Below, one piece after another: positions 1-3,884 of a stretch of 5,512 nt of DNA; positions within the stretch are counted from its first letter, which is position 1; every line of letters begins with the position of its first letter. A program made the position numbers and the translations under genes. This stretch comes from Treponema sp. GTDB taxonomy: Bacteria > Spirochaetota > Spirochaetia > Treponematales > Breznakiellaceae. The notes beneath the pieces were generated by a model that was not told where the DNA came from, searched no databases, and saw only the letters and a list, made by a program, of their open reading frames with translations. The stretch covers positions 1-5,512 of the forward strand of contig JAISJS010000206.1 in assembly GCA_031261385.1 (NCBI GenBank). Reading direction: 5' to 3'.

Positions 1-91
1 TTAACCGCAAAGTCGAATAAGTCGAATAAGTTTTCAAGAGGTAATAGCCTCTTTTCTCTTCCCTTCTTTAACTTTTTCGACTTCGTGGTTA
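1..91. repeat. Palindromic repeat element with 9-bp tandem units
   Basis: Positions 2-22 and 71-91 form an inverted repeat: the left arm reads taaccgcaaagtcgaataagt and the reverse complement of the right arm matches it at 18 of 21 positions. The left arm contains two tandem copies of GTCGAATAA (12-20 and 21-29); the right arm carries only one related unit. A smaller perfect hairpin (aagagg 36-41, cctctt 48-53) sits between the arms and is followed by a pyrimidine-rich stretch. The element begins at the window edge, so its left boundary and any flanking duplication cannot be judged. It resembles the short interspersed palindromes seen in many copies in some environmental genomes. Copy number cannot be seen here. 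Confidence 0.6.
36..53. other. Small hairpin inside the left palindromic element
   Basis: AAGAGG (36-41) and CCTCTT (48-53) are perfect reverse complements around a 6-nt loop, and TT followed by CTCTT comes after on the plus strand. It could be a weak terminator for plus-strand transcription entering from the left or simply the inner part of the repeat. The stem is short, so function is uncertain. Confidence 0.3.
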
Positions 92-108
92 TATATTCTT
101 CCTTAAGT

Positions 109-141
109 TTACGATGTTGCCCGCAGGGACGTTTATCGTAA
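109..141. other. Stem-loop between the two repeat elements
   Basis: TTACGAT (109-115) and ATCGTAA (135-141) are perfect 7-bp reverse complements around a 19-nt loop that is more GC-rich than its surroundings (gcccgcaggg at its core). It lies in otherwise featureless AT-rich sequence between the repeat at 1-91 and the mobile element at 186-327. No gene, tRNA or known RNA family is recognised. It may be a remnant of another repeat or a protein-binding dyad. Confidence 0.3.
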
Positions 142-175
142 TTATTCGATAGATTAACAAAAAGAGGCCGGATAG

Positions 176-185
176 TCAACATCAC
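176..185. repeat. Left copy of 10-bp direct repeat (putative target-site duplication)
   Basis: TCAACATCAC abuts the left terminal inverted repeat at 186 and is identical to 328-337. One extra base (G175 and G327) also matches, so the boundary is uncertain by one base. Confidence 0.6.
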
Positions 186-327
186 CACGACAGACGCATG
201 AAAAGGAATTTTACCACGAACCACACGAACCAACACAAAAAATAAGGACAATTTTGTACTTTCGTTCGTGTTTTTGTGTGGTTCGTGGTTTCTTCTCTTT
301 GAATTTCATGTTCATGCGTTTGTCGTG
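186..327. mobile_element. MITE-like non-autonomous element, 142 bp
   Basis: The ends are 17-bp terminal inverted repeats: cacgacagacgcatgaa at 186-202 and, on the opposite strand, cacgacaaacgcatgaa at 311-327 (16 of 17 identical). Immediately outside both ends is the perfect 10-bp direct repeat TCAACATCAC (176-185 and 328-337), as expected for a target-site duplication. Inside is a second, nested inverted repeat (213-226 with 276-289). The element has no plausible transposase and would need one supplied in trans. A 10-bp duplication is in the range known for IS4-type transposases, but the family cannot be assigned. It lies just 3' of the antitoxin stop codon (351-353), so its hairpins may affect the 3' end of the toxin-antitoxin transcript. 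Confidence 0.65.
213..289. repeat. Inner inverted repeat with CACGAAC units
   Basis: ACCACGAACCACAC (213-226) is the perfect reverse complement of 276-289. The left arm continues as about three 9-bp units: accacgaac, cacacgaac, caacacaaa. The right arm is slightly rearranged (264-275). The centre contains acaattttgt, itself a short palindrome near 249-258, so the whole could fold as a long hairpin in either strand. The same style of accacgaac units is common in interspersed repeats of several environmental bacteria; that comparison is from memory. Confidence 0.6.
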
Positions 328-337
328 TCAACATCAC
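328..337. repeat. Right copy of 10-bp direct repeat (putative target-site duplication)
   Basis: TCAACATCAC abuts the right terminal inverted repeat ending at 327. It lies 13 bp from the antitoxin stop codon. Confidence 0.6.
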
Positions 338-350
338 GGAGAGGCGGGCT

Positions 351-731
351 TTAGATAAACCTGCCGGCCCGTACCTTGAATATTTTTTCAAGCTTGAGCG
401 CAGTCTGCCGACTGATAGGCACAATCCCGTTTTCCATATTGGAGATCTTTTGTTTGGAGACACCCAACAAGGCTCCCAAAGCAGGCTGGGTCATTTTATG
501 CAGGCGCCGGTAAAACCGCATAGTATCACCGGGTTTCTCTTTTGCCTCACTTTCATTATTCCATTCCATTTCTGTTACATCGACCAATTCATCACCGTCA
601 TCTTCCGTTTTTACATCATGTTCCACAGTTACGGCAGAACCATAATCTTTTTTTAAAAGATTGACAAATTTCTCCGGTATAGTCCCCTGAATAACAAATT
701 CAGTAGGGGGCTTTTTCACGGCTACCAACAT
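351..731 (-). CDS. XRE-family HTH antitoxin of a type II toxin-antitoxin module
   Basis: A 126-aa protein that probably neutralises the toxin encoded just upstream and represses the shared promoter. The C-terminal half is a Cro/C1-type helix-turn-helix: helices near residues 71-79, T81-G90 (TQPALGALLG) and the recognition helix around S92-N101 (SKQKISNMEN), followed by a closing helix at 108-118. Residues 1-65 are an acidic, poorly conserved-looking region (for example EDDGDELVDV) that is the likely toxin-binding part. The start at 731 is supported by GGAGG at 738-742 with 6 nt spacing. It overlaps the toxin gene by 32 bp in another frame, implying translational coupling. The toxin-first order and DNA-binding domain fit HigA-like antitoxins. 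Calling it an antitoxin rests on the HTH plus the neighbour; a plain regulator is less likely. Confidence 0.85.
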   Translation of the reverse strand: MLVAVKKPPTEFVIQGTIPEKFVNLLKKDYGSAVTVEHDVKTEDDGDELVDVTEMEWNNESEAKEKPGDTMRFYRRLHKMTQPALGALLGVSKQKISNMENGIVPISRQTALKLEKIFKVRAGRFI

Positions 732-984
732 ACTCTACCTCCACTATATATTCCCCATTTTCGCACCGCCAACAGGCAACCCAGCTATACGCCAAATGGC
801 AATGGTAGGTTGCCTTCCCAAGTTTGCTGTAATTCGGATATTCAGGCCGGATAGGACCTGAGTTCTTAATATCACGAATTAACTCTCTCAAAGTTCCTAC
901 TGCATTTTTCGGCATTTCCCGAATGGTTTTTTCCAGTTTCTTTGGCATTTTTACTACGTACTGTACTTCCATAATGTACCCCAT
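700..984 (-). CDS. RelE/HigB-like toxin of a type II toxin-antitoxin module
   Basis: A 94-aa protein of RelE/ParE-superfamily size; members are mostly mRNA interferases acting on the ribosome. The visible plan fits: a first strand (EVQYVV, residues 6-11), two basic helices (MPKKLEKTIREMP and VGTLRELIRDIKNSG), a middle with Y52, K54 and the YHCHLAYSWVACWR segment (60-73), and a C-terminal strand ending VEYVGSREKAPY. The YVG-x-EKAPY ending and the HCHL segment are what I recall from toxins annotated as cytotoxic translational repressors. Catalytic residues in this family vary, so I assign none. The start is ambiguous: ATG at 984 gives 94 aa and ATG at 972 gives 90 aa; the latter has GGGG 6 nt upstream and keeps the first strand. 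The C-terminus overlaps the antitoxin start. Confidence 0.82.
   Translation of the reverse strand: MGYIMEVQYVVKMPKKLEKTIREMPKNAVGTLRELIRDIKNSGPIRPEYPNYSKLGKATYHCHLAYSWVACWRCENGEYIVEVEYVGSREKAPY
738..742 (-). promoter_or_regulatory. Shine-Dalgarno of the antitoxin, inside the toxin gene
   Basis: CCTCC on the plus strand reads GGAGG on the minus strand, 6 nt before the ATG at 731. It lies within the toxin codons for V83-E84 (residues numbered from the start at 984), so it decides the antitoxin start and links translation of the two genes. Confidence 0.7.
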
Positions 985-1001
985 TTTCGGTTACTTGTCA
1001 A
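973..1001 (-). promoter_or_regulatory. Candidate sigma70-type promoter at the toxin start
   Basis: On the minus strand TTGACA (1001-996) is followed after exactly 17 nt by TACATT (978-973), a 6/6 and a 4/6 match to the consensus. The predicted transcription start near 966 would fall inside the toxin reading frame, downstream of both candidate ATGs, so this may be fortuitous. An alternative with a weaker -35 (TTATCA, 1033-1028) lies further upstream. Confidence 0.3.
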
Positions 1002-1035
1002 TATTACGTACTAAAATTGATCAAGTTTGATAACC
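989..1035. promoter_or_regulatory. Interrupted dyad upstream of the toxin-antitoxin genes (putative operator)
   Basis: The left arm GGTTA-CTTG-TCAAT (989-1002) pairs with the right arm ATTGA-(t)-CAAG-(tttga)-TAACC (1016-1035), giving 14 complementary bases with interruptions of one and five bases. A nested ATCAA-GT-TTGAT palindrome (1020-1031) and TTGATCAA (1017-1024) lie in the right arm. It covers the only TTGACA box upstream of the toxin. Binding by the HTH antitoxin is inferred from the usual autoregulation of such modules. No transcription factor motif is recognised. Confidence 0.4.
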
Positions 1036-1077
1036 TATATATGGGTCCAGGATGTGTGGCGCTTTAGTGAAAATGGG

Positions 1078-1100
1078 AAAAATTTGCTAAAAAAGGCAAA
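1078..1100 (-). terminator. Weak candidate terminator after the peroxidase gene
   Basis: On the minus strand TTTGC (1100-1096) and GCAAA (1087-1083) form a 5-bp stem with an 8-nt loop, followed by TTTTT (1082-1078). It is 24-46 nt past the gpx stop codon. The stem is short and AT-rich, so read-through toward the toxin-antitoxin genes is possible. Confidence 0.35.
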
Positions 1101-1124
1101 ATTTATCAAGATCTTAAAGGTTCG

Positions 1125-1604
1125 CTATCCTTTCAGCGCCTCTTCAACATCCTTCTGAATTGCCTCCGGCTTTTCAGCGGAACCGTACCGCTTAATCACC
1201 GCGCCGTTTTTATCAATCAAAAACTTGGTAAAATTCCATTTGATGGCAGAACCAAGGGTTCCCCCTGCCTGGGATTTAAGATACGTATACAGGGGATTTT
1301 CGTTGGGGCCGTTGACCTCAATTTTGGCAAACTGCGGAAAGGTCGTGTGATATTTAAGGGTGCAGAATTGCTCAATTTCTTCGGCGCTGCCCGGGGCCTG
1401 CTTGCCGAATTGATTGCACGGAAAATCGAGGATTTCAAAACCCTTGTCTTTACAGGCCTCATAAAGTTCCTGGAGACCCTTGTACTGGGGAGTAAACCCG
1501 CAATGGGTTGCAGTGTTTACGATTAAGAGGACCTTGCCCTTGTACTGTTCCAGGGATACATCCTCACCTTTGCCGTTTTTTACCGTAAAATCATAGATCG
1601 ACAT
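1125..1604 (-). CDS. gpx: Glutathione peroxidase family protein (cysteine type, probably thioredoxin-dependent)
   Basis: A cytoplasmic 159-aa thiol peroxidase of typical bacterial Gpx length, reducing hydroperoxides. The catalytic tetrad is visible: peroxidatic C35 in NTATHCGFT, Q70-region equivalent at Q65 in FPCNQFG, and W123-N124 in KWNFTKFL. Residue 35 is encoded by TGC, so this is the cysteine and not the selenocysteine form. C81 in EEIEQFCTLKYHTTFP sits where yeast Gpx3 has its resolving Cys82, suggesting a 2-Cys mechanism recycled by thioredoxin rather than glutathione; this is inference. The motif HCGFT replaces the usual KCGFT. No signal peptide is seen. It is the last gene of the four-gene run, 3 nt after the oxidoreductase stop, with a strong GGAGG 6 nt before the ATG. 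Confidence 0.95.
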   Translation of the reverse strand: MSIYDFTVKNGKGEDVSLEQYKGKVLLIVNTATHCGFTPQYKGLQELYEACKDKGFEILDFPCNQFGKQAPGSAEEIEQFCTLKYHTTFPQFAKIEVNGPNENPLYTYLKSQAGGTLGSAIKWNFTKFLIDKNGAVIKRYGSAEKPEAIQKDVEEALKG

Positions 1605-1607
1605 TTC

Positions 1608-2615
1608 TTACCTCCATCGTTTTATTGAATGTAAATATTCTATCACTCTTAAGCCGTCTGCGGAAGACGACTGCGGCTGCCTATCCGGTTCCCGCACACA
1701 GGCAACAGTGTCTTTTACCATGTTTGCAAAATACCCGGTTGGCCCTTCAAATTTAACGCTTGAGTTTTTTAATGAGCGGAACCCCTCGGCATAAGGACTC
1801 TCTGCGCTTTCCCAAACTTCAAAAATCCCATTGCCGATCCGGAGCCTTCCCTTTTCGCAGGAAAATTCAATTTCAAAAACCAGATGATCCCGCCCCGCCC
1901 CCACTTCGATGAGAACCGGGATCCTTTTTGCGGCAGCGCCATACAATTCAGCTTCCAGATACGCGGTTCCTTCTTTTGCGGTGAGTTTTGTTCCCCAACT
2001 GCGGCGGTGTTTCAGTGTTGAATCAGTTAAAAACATGATCGCATCGGCAAGGTGGGTGCCGTCATGCCAAAGCACATCCAACAGACGGCGGAAGCGGCCC
2101 ATGTATAAAGTCCCCGTAACGCCAAGCAGTTTTCCGAGCCGGCCTTCATCAAGAACAGTCTTTGCCGTAATATAATCTTCCGAGTAACGCCGTTCGTGAT
2201 TGGTAACAATTTTAAGACCATCTGACGCACCGCCCTTCCCCGCCGTTAACCGTGCGATCGCTTTAGCCGAACGGAGGCTGTCCGCCAACGGCTTTTCGCA
2301 GATCACTACCGGGATATGGTTTTCTGCGGCAAGCAGGCAATATTCGGCATGACTGTCGGGATGGGTCGCAATAACGAGTATCTGCGGGTGATGGGCGCAG
2401 AGCATTTCAGCGGCATCGGCATAAACCGGAACCTGCCATTTTTTGGCAAATAAGGCCCGCCGCTCTGCATCAACATCGGAACCTGCAACAAGGGTACAGT
2501 CTTCGTTTGCGGTGATGGCCCCCGCATGAGTACAGGGTTTTTCGCGGAGGGGATCATCTTCAAGGAGACTGGCGATACGGCCAAGGCCGATAATGGCGGC
2601 GGGGATTTGGTTCAT
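1608..2615 (-). CDS. Gfo/Idh/MocA-family NAD(P)-dependent oxidoreductase
   Basis: A 335-aa cytoplasmic oxidoreductase of the usual family length. The N-terminal Rossmann domain begins AAIIGLGRIAS (residues 6-16, GxGxxxS), with VAGSDVD at 43-49 at the end of the second strand. The family signature CEKPLA is at 106-111, with K108 the expected catalytic/cofactor lysine. The C-terminal alpha/beta domain has WHDGTHLADAI (183-193), matching the D-x-x-H pattern in which H188 is the likely proton relay. NHERRY at 139-144 follows the hinge. The family acts mostly on sugars, inositols and related carbonyls, but the substrate cannot be read from sequence. It starts 18 nt after threonine synthase with GGGA 5 nt before the ATG, so it is co-transcribed. 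Linkage to amino-acid genes could mean an amino-acid-derived substrate, which is speculation. Confidence 0.88.
   Translation of the reverse strand: MNQIPAAIIGLGRIASLLEDDPLREKPCTHAGAITANEDCTLVAGSDVDAERRALFAKKWQVPVYADAAEMLCAHHPQILVIATHPDSHAEYCLLAAENHIPVVICEKPLADSLRSAKAIARLTAGKGGASDGLKIVTNHERRYSEDYITAKTVLDEGRLGKLLGVTGTLYMGRFRRLLDVLWHDGTHLADAIMFLTDSTLKHRRSWGTKLTAKEGTAYLEAELYGAAAKRIPVLIEVGAGRDHLVFEIEFSCEKGRLRIGNGIFEVWESAESPYAEGFRSLKNSSVKFEGPTGYFANMVKDTVACVREPDRQPQSSSADGLRVIEYLHSIKRWR
1611..1615 (-). promoter_or_regulatory. Shine-Dalgarno of gpx formed by the last codons of the oxidoreductase gene
   Basis: The minus strand reads TGG AGG TAA GAA ATG: the final Trp-Arg codons and stop of the upstream gene supply GGAGG, 6 nt before the gpx start. 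This ties translation of gpx to that of the upstream gene. Confidence 0.7.
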
Positions 2616-2633
2616 ATTATTCCCGAATAGTTT

Positions 2634-3884
2634 TTAAACCTCAATTCCCCGCTTCCTGAACTCATCCTCAAGAAGCCCCATGTCAGGCGCTATGTGTATC
2701 GGTCCCCCAATTTCCCCTGCGGCTTTTTGTGCGGAAGTAATGTCCTTTAAGCCGTTGCCGGTTACCACAGAAACCACTGTAGCGTCTTGCGGGATAAGGT
2801 TTTTTTCGACGACCTTTTTAAGCCCCGCAGTGCCTGCAACTCCCGCCGGCTCGCCGAATACTCCGGCAGTATTTCCAAGGAGGCGCATCGCAGCGAGTAT
2901 CTCATCATCGGAAACATTGACGGTGATTCCTTTTGATTCACGTATCGCCATAAGAGCCTTGTCCCCATTCCGCGGAACGCCGACGGCGATACTGTCGGCG
3001 AGGGTGTTTTCTTCCATCGGCTCAATCGGAGAATTGGTTTCGATAGCGCGGTTGACGGGGCAGCAGCCTTCAGCCTGAACGCTGATCAATTTTGGCAGTT
3101 TATCAATTAAGCCTAACGCGTAAAGGTCTTTGAAACCCTTCCATACCCCGGCGATGGTACAGCCGTCTCCGACAGATATTGCAACATAATCAGGCGCTAT
3201 AAATCCCAACTGTTCGGCAATTTCCAGAGAGACGGTTTTCTTCCCCTCGGATAAATACGGATTGATGGCGGCGTTGCGGTTATACCAGCCGTATTGCGCT
3301 ATTGCTTCGGCAGATAATCTGAAAGTATCCTCATAATTGCCTTTCACTTTTATTACCGTTGCCCCAAAGATAAGAAGCTGGGTAAGTTTACCGATGGGGG
3401 CCCGTTCAGGCACAAAGATAAAAGACCTGAGTCCCAGGGCGGCGGCGTTCCCCGCCAAAGAGGATGCGGCGTTTCCCGTGGAAGAGCAGGCGACTATATT
3501 CTTTCCCGCGTGAAGGGCCCGTACCGCCGCAATTGCCGAAGCGCGGTCTTTAAGGCTTGAAGTGGGATTTAAGCCGTCATCTTTTATGTAAAGATTTTTC
3601 AGTCCCAGTGCTTTTCCCATCGCTTCGGTTTTATACAACGGCGACCAGCCGACCCGTAATGCGCTGAGTTTCGATCCTTCCTCAATGGGGAGTAAATCCA
3701 GATAGCGCCAAATGGAATACTCTTTATCGGCGGCAAGTTTTTCACGGGTTAAACGTGATTTAATATAGTGATAATCATACACTATTTCGAGGATTCCGCC
3801 GCATTTTTTGCAGGTATACGTATCATTAGCTGCCGTTTGCTCCGCACCGCATTTGATACAAACTGCGCCAATAACATTTTTCAT
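2634..3884 (-). CDS. thrC: Threonine synthase (PLP-dependent, zinc-ribbon N-terminus)
   Basis: A 416-aa cytoplasmic enzyme converting O-phosphohomoserine to threonine with release of phosphate, the last step of threonine synthesis. A zinc ribbon opens the protein: C9-x2-C12 and C25-x2-C28. The PLP lysine is K112 in NPTSSLKDRAS, the cofactor-contacting loop is SSTGNAA (134-140, N138), the phosphate-binding turn is SVGDG (238-242), and FGEPAGVAG (343-351) and VTGNGLKD (374-381) are typical of ThrC. It has the shorter archaeal/Bacillus-like form rather than the long E. coli/yeast form. The start overlaps the upstream gene's stop by ATGA, implying coupling. Cysteate synthase and other ThrC-derived enzymes share this scaffold, so the exact substrate is likely but not proven. 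Confidence 0.88.
   Translation of the reverse strand: MKNVIGAVCIKCGAEQTAANDTYTCKKCGGILEIVYDYHYIKSRLTREKLAADKEYSIWRYLDLLPIEEGSKLSALRVGWSPLYKTEAMGKALGLKNLYIKDDGLNPTSSLKDRASAIAAVRALHAGKNIVACSSTGNAASSLAGNAAALGLRSFIFVPERAPIGKLTQLLIFGATVIKVKGNYEDTFRLSAEAIAQYGWYNRNAAINPYLSEGKKTVSLEIAEQLGFIAPDYVAISVGDGCTIAGVWKGFKDLYALGLIDKLPKLISVQAEGCCPVNRAIETNSPIEPMEENTLADSIAVGVPRNGDKALMAIRESKGITVNVSDDEILAAMRLLGNTAGVFGEPAGVAGTAGLKKVVEKNLIPQDATVVSVVTGNGLKDITSAQKAAGEIGGPIHIAPDMGLLEDEFRKRGIEV

Noticed and set aside
1..180. CRISPR array
   Set aside because: The 9-bp tandem units are contiguous and lie in inverted-repeat arms; there are no repeat-spacer units of CRISPR size.
138..350. Intrinsic terminator for the antitoxin gene
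   Set aside because: The segment just after the stop codon (338-350) has no stem followed by a T-run; only the mobile element's hairpins are available, and these are not followed by a clean T-tract on the minus strand.
182..463. 93-aa minus-strand open frame across the repeat and the antitoxin 3' end
   Set aside because: Its C-terminal half is simply the translated palindromic repeat (PYFLCWFVWFVVK) and the rest overlaps the well-supported HTH gene in another frame; no ribosome binding site stands out.
1..1124. Integron cassette recombination sites around the toxin-antitoxin genes
   Set aside because: Because toxin-antitoxin pairs often sit in integron arrays, I looked for RYYYAAC/GTTRRRY pairs; gttgccc near 115 does not fit and no paired sites were found.
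1125..1604. Selenocysteine glutathione peroxidase
   Set aside because: The active-site codon at 1500-1502 reads TGC on the minus strand, so it is cysteine, not UGA.
2680..3078. 132-aa plus-strand open frame opposite threonine synthase
   Set aside because: Low-complexity, Ser/Ala/Pro-rich translation without motifs, fully inside thrC on the other strand.
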